16,960 nt of DNA from positions 1 through 16,960 of the forward strand of contig SLGA01000247.1 of NCBI GenBank assembly GCA_007123985.1, in the 5' to 3' direction. Below are positions 6,824-14,211 of the stretch, piece after piece; the stretch's first letter is position 1, and each line of letters starts with the position of its first letter. The DNA comes from Balneolaceae bacterium (GTDB taxonomy: Bacteria; Bacteroidota; Rhodothermia; Balneolales; Balneolaceae). A program made the translations under genes and the position numbers. The notes beneath the pieces are model-generated. The model ran no database searches and was not told where the DNA came from. It was given only the letters and a program-made list of their open reading frames with translations.

Positions 6824-8119
6824 ATGAAATCCTATACATATAGCTCCCTCTCTACGGATCAAATTGAAGCGCTAACCAGGCGGCCAAAAATGGATTTTAC
6901 ATCTGTATTTAAGCAGGTGCAGCCCATTCTGGATGATGTTCAGAATAATGGCGATGCAGCCATCCGCCGCTACACAAAAAAATTCGATGGAGTGGACCCG
7001 GATCCTCTTACCATCAATACCGAAGAAATTACGGTAACACTGCCACCTCAAATTAAAGAGGCACTTGACCGCGCTCTCAGCAATATTTTCAAATTTCACA
7101 GAGAGCAGTTTTCAGCAAACCTGAAAGTTCAGACCATGAAAGGTGTTGTTTGCAGCAGAATTGTGAAACCGATTGAGCGAGTTGGCTTATACATTCCGGG
7201 AGGAACGGCCCCCCTGCCTTCAACCACCATGATGCTTGGAGTTCCGGCATTTGTAGCCGGTTGTAAAACCATTGTGCTTGCAACCCCGCCCGATAATTCC
7301 GGAAACATTCCCGAAAGCGTGCTTTATATTGCCAAAAAAATCGGTGCGACAAAAGTTGTAAAAGCCGGAGGTGCGCAAGCCATTGCAGGAATGGCTTTTG
7401 GAACAGAAACCATTCCAAAGGTTGACAAACTGTTTGGACCCGGGAACCAATATGTTACGGCTGCCAAAATGATTCTTCAGAACAGTGAGGCAATGGTTTC
7501 GATTGATATGCCTGCCGGACCCTCTGAAGTACTGATAATTGCAGATGAGACTGCAGACCCTGAATTTATTGCTGCTGATCTTCTATCCCAGGCAGAGCAT
7601 GGCTCCGACAGCCAGGTAGTTTTGGTTGTTACAGAAAAAGCCAATCTTGATGCCATTCTAACTGCCGTTTCAAATCAGCTTGAATCGCTCCCAAGAAAAG
7701 ATTTTGCATCGGGTGCACTAAAAAACAGCTTTGCCATCGTTGTTGATTCAACACAGACTGCGATGAGCTTTTCAAACACCTATGCGCCCGAACATCTTAT
7801 TATAAACACCAAAGATGCCGATAAACTTGCCAACACCGTAGAAAACGCAGGTTCCGTTTTTATTGGCCAATGGACGCCCGAAAGCATGGGTGATTACGCC
7901 TCGGGAACCAACCATACACTGCCCACTTATGGCTACGCGCGAATGTACAGCGGTGTTTCTCTTCAGAGTTTTCAAAAATTCATTACCATGCAAAAGATCA
8001 GTAAAGCAGGCCTGAAGAATTTAGGACCAACAGTTGAAACACTTGCTGAAATTGAAGGCCTTGAAGCTCACAAGCGCGCCGTTTCACTTCGGCTGGAAAA
8101 ACTGAAAAACAAAGGATAA
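6824..8119 (+). CDS. hisD: Histidinol dehydrogenase
   Basis: Zn- and NAD-dependent enzyme of the last two steps, L-histidinol to L-histidinal to L-histidine. At 431 aa it has the usual length. Zn ligands by family alignment are Gln256 and His259 (SQAEHGSDSQ), Asp357 (MGDYASG) and His416 (EGLEAHKR); the catalytic pair Glu323-His324 is in YAPEHL. The family signature region VDKLFGPGNQYVTAAK (residues 200-215) and VSIDMPAGPSEVL follow in order. ATG 6824 lies immediately after the heptad repeat, so translation may depend on coupling to hisG or on the structure of the repeat RNA. All key residues are present, so it should be active. Confidence 0.97.
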   Translation: MKSYTYSSLSTDQIEALTRRPKMDFTSVFKQVQPILDDVQNNGDAAIRRYTKKFDGVDPDPLTINTEEITVTLPPQIKEALDRALSNIFKFHREQFSANLKVQTMKGVVCSRIVKPIERVGLYIPGGTAPLPSTTMMLGVPAFVAGCKTIVLATPPDNSGNIPESVLYIAKKIGATKVVKAGGAQAIAGMAFGTETIPKVDKLFGPGNQYVTAAKMILQNSEAMVSIDMPAGPSEVLIIADETADPEFIAADLLSQAEHGSDSQVVLVVTEKANLDAILTAVSNQLESLPRKDFASGALKNSFAIVVDSTQTAMSFSNTYAPEHLIINTKDADKLANTVENAGSVFIGQWTPESMGDYASGTNHTLPTYGYARMYSGVSLQSFQKFITMQKISKAGLKNLGPTVETLAEIEGLEAHKRAVSLRLEKLKNKG

Positions 8120-8157
8120 TCACAGATTTATAATTTTTCCGCCCACACATACCATCT

Positions 8158-9216
8158 ATGGCTGACTCAATTCGAATCGATACCCTTGTACGGGAAAACA
8201 TCAAAAACCTAAAACCATACCGAAGTGCACGTGATGACTTCGATACCGGCCTCCTACTGGATGCAAATGAGAATAGTCTGGGAGCTCCCGTAAGGAATTC
8301 ACTACAGCTGCACAGGTACCCAAGTCCTGTTCAGAATAACCTGCGGAAAAAAATTGCGGAGTGGCGTGGTGTTGATGTTGAAAATATATTCCTGGGAGTT
8401 GGCAGTGATGAACCGATTGATCTGCTGATGAGAATCTTTTGTAACCCCGGGAAAGATTCTATTATCATCACCCCGCCTACGTATGGTATGTACAAGGTTT
8501 CGGCATCAATTAATGATGTAATTGTGAAAGAGGTTTTGCTGGATGAAAAATTTCAACTCCGAACCGCTGAGACACTAGCAACTGCAGATCAATCCACCAA
8601 GCTTCTGTTTTTGTGCTCACCGAACAATCCTACATCCAACGATCTGAAACGTACCGACATTCTTAAACTAATTACGGCATTTCCGGGAATTGTAGTTGTT
8701 GATGAAGCGTATATCGATTTCAGCCGGCAGGAATCAATGGCTGCAATGGTTCAACAATATCCAAATCTTGTGGTTCTGCAAACGTTTTCAAAATCGTTCG
8801 GGTTGGCCGGTATTCGGCTGGGTATAGCACTTTCAAATCCTCATATCATCCAGTATATGCTGAAGGTGAAAGCACCGTACAACATCAATAAACTCACTGC
8901 TGATGTTGCCATGAATGCTTTTGAAAACCTGGATCTGATGAAATTCAACCTGAATAAAATCAGAGAAGAACGGCAGTATGTTGCCGAACAACTAAGCCAG
9001 TCGGATGACGTTGAAAAAGTGTACCCCTCGGACTCAAATTTTCTACTTTTCAAGATCAAAAACGCTGAAAACATTTACCGTAAACTTGCTGAAAAAGGTA
9101 TTATTGTGCGTTACCGGGGCAACGAACCTCTCTGCGAAAACTGCCTGCGGGTAACTATCGGGATGCCTGATGAAAATATTCGTTTTTTAAAAACTCTAAA
9201 AGAGGTTCTCTCATGA
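8158..9216 (+). CDS. hisC: Histidinol-phosphate aminotransferase
   Basis: PLP-dependent class II aminotransferase converting imidazole-acetol phosphate plus glutamate to histidinol phosphate. It has 352 aa, normal for HisC. Visible motifs are LDANENSLG, the PPTYGMY cofactor region (Tyr109), SPNNPTS (Asn157), VVDEAYIDF (Asp182, Tyr185) and TFSKSFGLAGIR, with the Schiff-base lysine Lys212. CLRVTIG near the C-terminus carries the carboxylate-binding arginine. It lies 38 nt after hisD, and its stop codon overlaps the hisB start in an ATGA junction, so hisC and hisB are translationally coupled. Confidence 0.96.
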   Translation: MADSIRIDTLVRENIKNLKPYRSARDDFDTGLLLDANENSLGAPVRNSLQLHRYPSPVQNNLRKKIAEWRGVDVENIFLGVGSDEPIDLLMRIFCNPGKDSIIITPPTYGMYKVSASINDVIVKEVLLDEKFQLRTAETLATADQSTKLLFLCSPNNPTSNDLKRTDILKLITAFPGIVVVDEAYIDFSRQESMAAMVQQYPNLVVLQTFSKSFGLAGIRLGIALSNPHIIQYMLKVKAPYNINKLTADVAMNAFENLDLMKFNLNKIREERQYVAEQLSQSDDVEKVYPSDSNFLLFKIKNAENIYRKLAEKGIIVRYRGNEPLCENCLRVTIGMPDENIRFLKTLKEVLS

Positions 9217-10091
9217 CAATTTTGATCGAAAAGAGTGCACTTATTAGCCGTGAATCACACGTACTCCCGGCCACCGCACTGTTTGGAATGAGCTATTTAA
9301 TACACCATGGCTACAAATTGAAATTCGACTCCACTCATTTAACACCCGAACAAAAACAGCTGATTAAACATGAAGGAATTGAGATTTCTGACGGTGTTGA
9401 AGATGGTATTATTCGGAAAAATAAAACGTACGAATTTGTAGCCGGTGATGCTGTAGTGGCATCAGGTAAAAACTGGAAAGAACTTGCACAACAAATTCTT
9501 TTCCCTGTTCGCAAAGCAGTATTGAAACGGGACACAAAAGAGACGAAAATCGATATCTTCATAAATCTTGATGGCACCGGAAGAAGCTCGATAGATACCG
9601 GAATTCACTTTTTCGACCATATGCTCGATCAAATTGCACGCCATGGCCTTATTGATATTGATCTTAGGTGCAATGGTGATCTTGAGGTTGATGAACACCA
9701 CACCATTGAAGATACCGCGATTGCACTGGGTCAAGCTATTCGGCAAGCAATCTCAGATAACAAAGCCGGCATCCAGCGCTATGGATTTGTTCTACCTATG
9801 GACGAAGCACAGGCCACGGTTGCCATCGACCTCTCCGACAGGCCCTATCTTAATTGGGATGTACCACTCAAACGGGAATATGTGGGCGATTTTCCCACAG
9901 AAATGCTCGAACACTTTTTTTATACACTGGCAATGAACGCCAAAGCTACGTTGCATGTTAAAGCCGATGGAAAAAACGAACACCATGTAATAGAATCTGT
10001 GTTCAAAGGATTTGCGAAAGCACTTCGTTTTTCAATTAGCCGAAATGAACGAATTATGGGCATTCTCCCCTCAACAAAAGGTACGATCTGA
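9213..10091 (+). CDS. hisB: Imidazoleglycerol-phosphate dehydratase with degenerate N-terminal HAD-like region
   Basis: Residues about 106-292 form a complete IGPD domain (imidazoleglycerol phosphate to imidazole-acetol phosphate). The metal-binding motifs are GIHFFDHMLDQ, DEHHTIED (160-167), the DEAQA substrate loop (197-201), EMLEHFF and KNEHHVIES (254-262). The first about 105 residues are extra. They contain ALFGMSYLIHHGYKL, FVAGDAVV and NWKELAQQIL leading into RDTKETKIDI, which resemble the last part and linker of the HAD phosphatase half of bifunctional HisB (E. coli 355 aa). No DxDxT nucleophile motif is present, and the region is about 60 residues too short. Seen: an intact dehydratase and a missing phosphatase motif. 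Inferred: the HAD half has decayed, so histidinol-phosphate phosphatase must be encoded elsewhere. An AGAGG sequence precedes the start, inside hisC. Confidence 0.93.
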   Translation: MTILIEKSALISRESHVLPATALFGMSYLIHHGYKLKFDSTHLTPEQKQLIKHEGIEISDGVEDGIIRKNKTYEFVAGDAVVASGKNWKELAQQILFPVRKAVLKRDTKETKIDIFINLDGTGRSSIDTGIHFFDHMLDQIARHGLIDIDLRCNGDLEVDEHHTIEDTAIALGQAIRQAISDNKAGIQRYGFVLPMDEAQATVAIDLSDRPYLNWDVPLKREYVGDFPTEMLEHFFYTLAMNAKATLHVKADGKNEHHVIESVFKGFAKALRFSISRNERIMGILPSTKGTI

Positions 10092-10131
10092 GTATTGAAC
10101 GAGACCGGGCAGATTAGCTCACGTTTCATTC

Positions 10132-10149
10132 AGTGTTACTGATAACACT
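10132..10149. promoter_or_regulatory. Small perfect palindrome before hisH
   Basis: AGTGTTA (10132-10138) and TAACACT (10143-10149) are perfect inverted repeats around CTGA, ending 8 nt before the hisH ATG in the 66-nt hisB-hisH gap. It could be a small RNA hairpin affecting hisH translation or an operator. No T-run follows, so it is not a terminator. The function is unknown. Confidence 0.4.
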
Positions 10150-10157
10150 CAATTAAA

Positions 10158-10781
10158 ATGATAGGAATTATAAAATATAAAGCCGGTAATCTGGCATCCG
10201 TTGAAAATGCACTTTCAAGACTTGGAGCTGAATTTTTTGTCTCCGACAATTCTAAAGAGCTGGGGAAAGCAGATGCAATTATCTTCCCGGGTGTAGGGCA
10301 TGCTGCCGCTGCAATGGATGATCTTCGGGCTAAGGATCTTGATGTTTGGATCAAAAATACCAAAAAACCGGTTTTAGGAATCTGTCTGGGCATGCAGCTT
10401 CTCTTTGAATCATCTGAAGAGGGCGATTGTAAAACACTTGGAATCATTCCTGGAAGGCTTAAAAAGTTTGACTCTTCACAAGCCAAGGTTCCCCATATGG
10501 GCTGGAATCAGTTCAATCCGCTTAAAGATCACCCGCTTATTACAGGGATCGGGAATAAGCAATTTTTGTATTATGTGCATGGCTACTACGCCCCCACCAA
10601 CGAGTTTACACTCGCATCGTGTAATTACATTAAGGATTTTGCTGCAGTTGTAGCAAAAGACAACTTTATGGGTGTTCAATTTCATCCCGAAAAATCGGGA
10701 CAGGTGGGATCACTTCTTCTTCAGAATTTTCTGAACATTGTCTATCTAAATAGTGACAAACAGACCTCTGATTCCTGGTAA
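10158..10781 (+). CDS. hisH: Imidazole glycerol phosphate synthase, glutaminase subunit
   Basis: Class I glutamine amidotransferase that makes ammonia for HisF; the HisH-HisF heterodimer turns PRFAR into imidazoleglycerol phosphate and AICAR. The protein has 207 aa. The catalytic triad is visible: Cys76 in GICLGMQ, His176 and Glu178 in QFHPEKSG. Other family features are IFPGVGHA (oxyanion region), VPHMGWNQ and YYVHGYYAP. It lies between hisB and hisA, and its partner hisF is separated from it by hisA and the reverse-strand serpin. The residues after position 195 are variable and polar. The ATG at 10158 begins MIGIIKYKAGN, the standard N-terminus. Confidence 0.96.
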   Translation: MIGIIKYKAGNLASVENALSRLGAEFFVSDNSKELGKADAIIFPGVGHAAAAMDDLRAKDLDVWIKNTKKPVLGICLGMQLLFESSEEGDCKTLGIIPGRLKKFDSSQAKVPHMGWNQFNPLKDHPLITGIGNKQFLYYVHGYYAPTNEFTLASCNYIKDFAAVVAKDNFMGVQFHPEKSGQVGSLLLQNFLNIVYLNSDKQTSDSW

Positions 10782-10859
10782 TTGCCACAGAATCAAAATT
10801 TACACTTAACCTTTTCTGCCCCGCACTTCAATTCATCAGTTTTTAGGGAATCCTTTTTG

Positions 10860-10867
10860 TACTTTTG
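10860..10867 (+). promoter_or_regulatory. Candidate internal promoter element before hisA
   Basis: TACTTTTG is an exact match to the Bacteroidota -7 consensus TAnnTTTG, 37 nt before the hisA ATG, a distance like that of the candidate lepA element. It lies in the 123-nt hisH-hisA gap, the longest same-strand gap in the cluster. No clear TTG is present 19-21 nt upstream. An internal his promoter is therefore plausible but unproven. Confidence 0.35.
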
Positions 10868-10904
10868 ATGGAATTTTAAACCAGGCTCCAAATAACTACA
10901 TCAA

Positions 10905-11621
10905 ATGAAAATTATTCCCGCAATCGACCTGCTTGACGGCCAGGTGGTACGCCTGCAAAAAGGTGATTATGCAAAAAAAACGGTCTATAACCATAACGCT
11001 CTCGATGAAGCCACGAAGTTCAAGACTGCTGGTTTTTCACACATACATGTTGTAGATCTGAATGGCGCAAAAAGCGGCCGGTTCGAGAATCTGCCAATCA
11101 TCAGAAGTATCATCAATGAGATTGGGCTATCTGTACAAACAGGTGGCGGGGTGCGTTCGCGTAAGGATATCGATACCCTACTGGATGCAGGTTTAAATGG
11201 TATAATCTGTTCATCCATGGTTGTGAAAAAGCCTGAGGAGTGGCTAAAGGCAATTACCGATTACCCTCACAAAATGATACTGGGGCTTGACCTGAAAGAT
11301 GGAAAACTTGCATTTGGCGGATGGCTGGAAACATCAGACAAACCGATAGAAGAGTTTTTAAACCCTATGATTGACGCCGGGTTAAAAACGGTTCTAAGTA
11401 CAGATATTGCAAGAGACGGGATGCTCAACGGGCCAAATATTGAGATGTACCGAGATCTTCAAACCCGTTTTCCATCATTGAATTGGATTGCATCCGGTGG
11501 TGTGTCAAAACTGGAAGATCTTGTTCAGATTCAATCAAATGGAATGCACGGTGTGGTAGTTGGTAAGGCGTATTATGAAGGACATATACGCCTTGACGAA
11601 ATGATGAATCTGAATGGCTAA
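10905..11621 (+). CDS. hisA: ProFAR isomerase
   Basis: (Beta-alpha)8 barrel enzyme that isomerises ProFAR to PRFAR, the fourth step. It has 238 aa. Catalytic Asp8 lies in KIIPAIDLLDG and Asp129 in ILGLDLKDG. Phosphate-binding loops TGGGVRS (79-85) and ASGGVSK (196-202) and the STDIARDGM loop (165-173) are all present, as expected for half-barrel duplication shared with HisF. It is the last gene of the hisG-to-hisA block. The serpin gene converges on it with 21 nt between the stops, and no strong terminator is visible there. Confidence 0.96.
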   Translation: MKIIPAIDLLDGQVVRLQKGDYAKKTVYNHNALDEATKFKTAGFSHIHVVDLNGAKSGRFENLPIIRSIINEIGLSVQTGGGVRSRKDIDTLLDAGLNGIICSSMVVKKPEEWLKAITDYPHKMILGLDLKDGKLAFGGWLETSDKPIEEFLNPMIDAGLKTVLSTDIARDGMLNGPNIEMYRDLQTRFPSLNWIASGGVSKLEDLVQIQSNGMHGVVVGKAYYEGHIRLDEMMNLNG

Positions 11622-11642
11622 AGCCACATAATCTTTGGCAGT

Positions 11643-12908
11643 TTAGAGAGTAGGATTTTTCACCTTACCCATAAAGAGATTTGCACCGCTCTCTCTTTCG
11701 TGGATGATGAATACAAATGGCCTGTCTACAATCATCTGAGGAGGCATAGACGTAGGCATAACTCCAACACTTGTTACCGCGGCGGCCTCCGTTCCCTCCT
11801 CATCTACCCTTATAAATACTTTGTGAATAACCTCATCCAGATAGAGGTTGTTCTGTCCTTGCTCGCTTAATCCGGACAGATCGGCTGTATGAGGAGTAAA
11901 TGCGATCTCCATTCCCATAGCTTTCAGAATGCTGCTGTACTCAATTTCATACTCCAGCTCAAATTTCGGCATCTCGATGGTTGATTCTCTCATATCCACA
12001 GAAAGGTTAGAGCGCCATCGGGCAAGATTATTTGCATGAACTTTCTCATCGATAAACCGATCAATCGGTGTGTTGGGATCGGCCGGCATCAAAATACTCA
12101 TCGAAAATAAGCTATCACCATAAGGCAGCTCAATCATTTGCACATTTTCATCGTAATTGAAATGGGTTGCAAACAATCCTTGCTGGCTCATCATATCCAC
12201 CTGAATAGATTCGCCCGATTCAAGCCGGAAAATATCCCTGCGTGTATCATTTTTATCAAACTGTCGCAGCCAGTCTCCCTTAAAATAGAGCGCATTGATC
12301 AGATACATAATTCTATCTTCATCTATCTCATCGAGCAGTTCCGTGATGAGCCCTTCCGTTTTATCCGCTACCCACTGATTGATAGTATTCGGTGCGTCCG
12401 GATCCAAAAAATTGATTGCATTCACTTCAGCACCAAAATAGGTCTGCATCTTCCCGGCAAACTCCTGATTAACATCAAATTGATCGGAATGCCAGATAGA
12501 ATTGGCAATTTTCATGGCTACTTCCGGATCAACAGTAACAAGCAAATCAATCAAAGAACGAAACGCCTCGTTGATCTCTTCAGTTTCCATACCATTTAGA
12601 TACAGCGCATCTCTCATATCTGTATAGGTTTGCCCTTTGGCTCCATTCAGCGTCATTGCAAGGGCCATAGAGATGCTGAGCGGCGATATGATAATGTTTT
12701 CGTGCTCATTATCGAACGCAACGGTATTCTTAAATATCGAGTAGCTGAACTGCCGGTCAGCCTCAACGAGCATCATTTCCTGTGGGGTTAAATCCCGGGG
12801 CAGTTCGCCAAGGGGGCCATTAGGGCCAACTACACTATCATTGCAGGCCGTAACCAGTATAAAAATGAGGATTGCGATCATTGAAAACCATTTTATTGTA
12901 GTGAGCAT
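11643..12908 (-). CDS. Serpin (serine protease inhibitor) lipoprotein, inhibitory type
   Basis: Serpin-fold protein of 421 aa with a lipoprotein signal (residues 1-22, hydrophobic, ending LVTAC). Family landmarks include ISPLSISMALAMTLNGAKG, INQWVADKTEGLI, LINALYFKGDW and DRPFVFIIHERESGANLFMGKV at the end. The reactive-centre loop starts at Glu370 with EEGTEAAAVTS. This small-residue hinge is the mark of inhibitory serpins that trap a protease by loop insertion. Aligned without gaps to alpha-1-antitrypsin, P1-P1' would be Thr386-Ser387; that assignment is inference. ATG 12908-12906 is chosen over an in-frame GTG at 12917, because AGGTGG (12919-12914) sits 5 nt before the ATG and overlaps the GTG. 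The gene lies antisense inside the his cluster, between hisA and hisF. Probable role: protecting the cell envelope against foreign or self proteases. Confidence 0.92.
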   Translation of the reverse strand: MLTTIKWFSMIAILIFILVTACNDSVVGPNGPLGELPRDLTPQEMMLVEADRQFSYSIFKNTVAFDNEHENIIISPLSISMALAMTLNGAKGQTYTDMRDALYLNGMETEEINEAFRSLIDLLVTVDPEVAMKIANSIWHSDQFDVNQEFAGKMQTYFGAEVNAINFLDPDAPNTINQWVADKTEGLITELLDEIDEDRIMYLINALYFKGDWLRQFDKNDTRRDIFRLESGESIQVDMMSQQGLFATHFNYDENVQMIELPYGDSLFSMSILMPADPNTPIDRFIDEKVHANNLARWRSNLSVDMRESTIEMPKFELEYEIEYSSILKAMGMEIAFTPHTADLSGLSEQGQNNLYLDEVIHKVFIRVDEEGTEAAAVTSVGVMPTSMPPQMIVDRPFVFIIHERESGANLFMGKVKNPTL

Positions 12909-13067
12909 ATTTTCCACCTAATCTCGATTTATTGCGAATGAATCGTAACAGCTTGTTTTGTTTGTTATACTTTCTACACGTGAGAAGTTGCATATACCTA
13001 TACACTGCAGCAAACTATGTGTAATTTTTTTGTGAATATTCTTTTATCTTCACTGCAGATAAGAATT

Positions 13068-13841
13068 ATGCTTACAAAACGAATTATACCTTGCCTCGAC
13101 ATCAAAGACGGCCGAACCGTAAAAGGCGTAAATTTTATCGGCCTTCGTGATGCGGGTGATCCTATAGAACTTGCTCAGCGCTACACAAATGAAGGTGCCG
13201 ACGAGCTGGTTTTTCTTGATATCACCGCTACAAAAGAGAAACGAAAAACACTTGTAAAACTTGTGGAAGATATTGCGAGAGAAATCAGTATACCGTTTAC
13301 TGTTGGTGGCGGAATTAAATCGGTCGATGAAATTGAAGAAATTCTGAAAGCTGGAGCGGACAAAGTTTCTCTGAACAGTGCCATTGTTCGCGATCCTGAT
13401 TTGATAACCCGCGCCTCTGATGCTTTCGGATCTCAGGCTGTGGTAGCTGCTGTTGATGCAAAAAAAACGAATGACCACTGGGAGGTGTTCGTAAAAGGTG
13501 GCTCAGAACCAACCGGAATTGATGCTCTTGAATGGATTGAAAGAACAGAAAAGCTGGGTGCAGGTGAAATATTACTTACCAGCATGGATCGCGACGGAAC
13601 CAAATCGGGTTTTGACCTTGAGCTTTTGGCGGAGGTGAATAAACGCATTACTATACCGGTTATAGCGAGTGGCGGTGCCGGAACTATACAACACTGTTGT
13701 GATGCCGTTCTTATCGGCAAAGCTGACGCTGTACTGGCTGCGAGTATATTCCACTTCAGAGAAATTGAAATTGAAATATTGAAGAATAGCATGGCGAATG
13801 AAGGAATTCCTGTTCGCTTTATTACTGAATTAACAGATTAA
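13068..13841 (+). CDS. hisF: Imidazole glycerol phosphate synthase, cyclase subunit
   Basis: (Beta-alpha)8 barrel cyclase that uses ammonia channelled from HisH to make imidazoleglycerol phosphate plus AICAR. Counted from ATG 13068 it has 257 aa, the usual size. Cys9 and catalytic Asp11 are in IIPCLDIKDGRTVKG; Asp130 is in VAAVDAKK; TVGGGIKS and ASGGAG bind phosphate. A frame start at 13017 would add 17 hydrophobic residues (MCNFFVN...) not found in the family, so ATG 13068 is preferred. The 159-nt region shared with the divergent serpin gene must hold its promoter if hisF is not read from hisA. A 10-nt gap separates it from hisE. Confidence 0.96.
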   Translation: MLTKRIIPCLDIKDGRTVKGVNFIGLRDAGDPIELAQRYTNEGADELVFLDITATKEKRKTLVKLVEDIAREISIPFTVGGGIKSVDEIEEILKAGADKVSLNSAIVRDPDLITRASDAFGSQAVVAAVDAKKTNDHWEVFVKGGSEPTGIDALEWIERTEKLGAGEILLTSMDRDGTKSGFDLELLAEVNKRITIPVIASGGAGTIQHCCDAVLIGKADAVLAASIFHFREIEIEILKNSMANEGIPVRFITELTD

Positions 13842-13851
13842 CAACATACTT

Positions 13852-14151
13852 ATGGCAACCAAAGAAGAAATTGAATTTTTATACGATCTCGAACGTCTCC
13901 TTGTACAACGTAAAAAAGATATGCCAAAAGGGTCGTACTCAACCCGTCTCTTTAAAAAAGGCATTGATAAGATAGCCCAGAAACTTGGTGAGGAAGCTGT
14001 AGAAACGATCATCGCATCCAAGAACAAGAAAGACTCAGAAGTTGTAAATGAGTCTGCAGATCTTATCTACCACCTGCTGGTACTCCTCGTGGAAAGAGAT
14101 ATCCCGCTGGATACAGTTATCCAAGAGATGATGTTGAGAAGCAAGAAATAG
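13852..14151 (+). CDS. hisE: Phosphoribosyl-ATP pyrophosphatase, stand-alone
   Basis: Removes pyrophosphate from PR-ATP to give PR-AMP, the second step. The 99-aa all-alpha MazG-like protein has the metal-binding pattern EEAVETIIAS (about residues 48-57) and NESADLIYHLLVLL (about 64-77) that marks HisE. In many Bacteroidota, and in E. coli, this domain is the C-terminal half of a HisIE fusion. Here it begins at its own ATG 10 nt after hisF, and no cyclohydrolase (HisI) sequence precedes it or appears anywhere else in the window. The gene ends the his cluster, directly at a heptad-repeat hairpin. Confidence 0.93.
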   Translation: MATKEEIEFLYDLERLLVQRKKDMPKGSYSTRLFKKGIDKIAQKLGEEAVETIIASKNKKDSEVVNESADLIYHLLVLLVERDIPLDTVIQEMMLRSKK

Positions 14152-14209
14152 TCGTGAGATGTGAGTCTTGAGTCTCGAGATTTCTTTCTCGCGTCTCAAG
14201 ACTCACGAC
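14152..14209. repeat. Heptad-repeat hairpin between convergent hisE and transporter genes (locus C)
   Basis: GTGAGTCTTGAG (14161-14172) pairs perfectly with CTCAAGACTCAC (14195-14206). The stem continues inward, after two mismatches, with CGAGA/TCTCG around a 6-nt loop. A second register is possible, GTCGTGAG (14151-14158) with CTCACGAC (14202-14209), owing to the 7-nt repeat unit. It fills nearly the whole 60-nt gap between the two stop codons and may act as a bidirectional transcription end or mRNA-stabilising structure. No T-run follows, so it is not a standard intrinsic terminator. Confidence 0.65.
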
Positions 14210-14211
14210 TG

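Noticed and set aside
12988..13035. Possible second His leader before hisF (reading ..HIPIHCS..)
   Set aside because: Only two His codons, no clear start codon, and no following hairpin with T-run.
13003..13058. Direct repeat CACTGCAG at 13003-13010 and 13051-13058 before hisF
   Set aside because: An 8-mer twice in 56 bases around a common palindrome may be chance; no further symmetry supports an operator.
13017..13067. Longer hisF start with 17 extra residues
   Set aside because: The family begins at MLTKRIIPCLDI; the extra stretch lies in AT-rich promoter-like DNA shared with the serpin gene.
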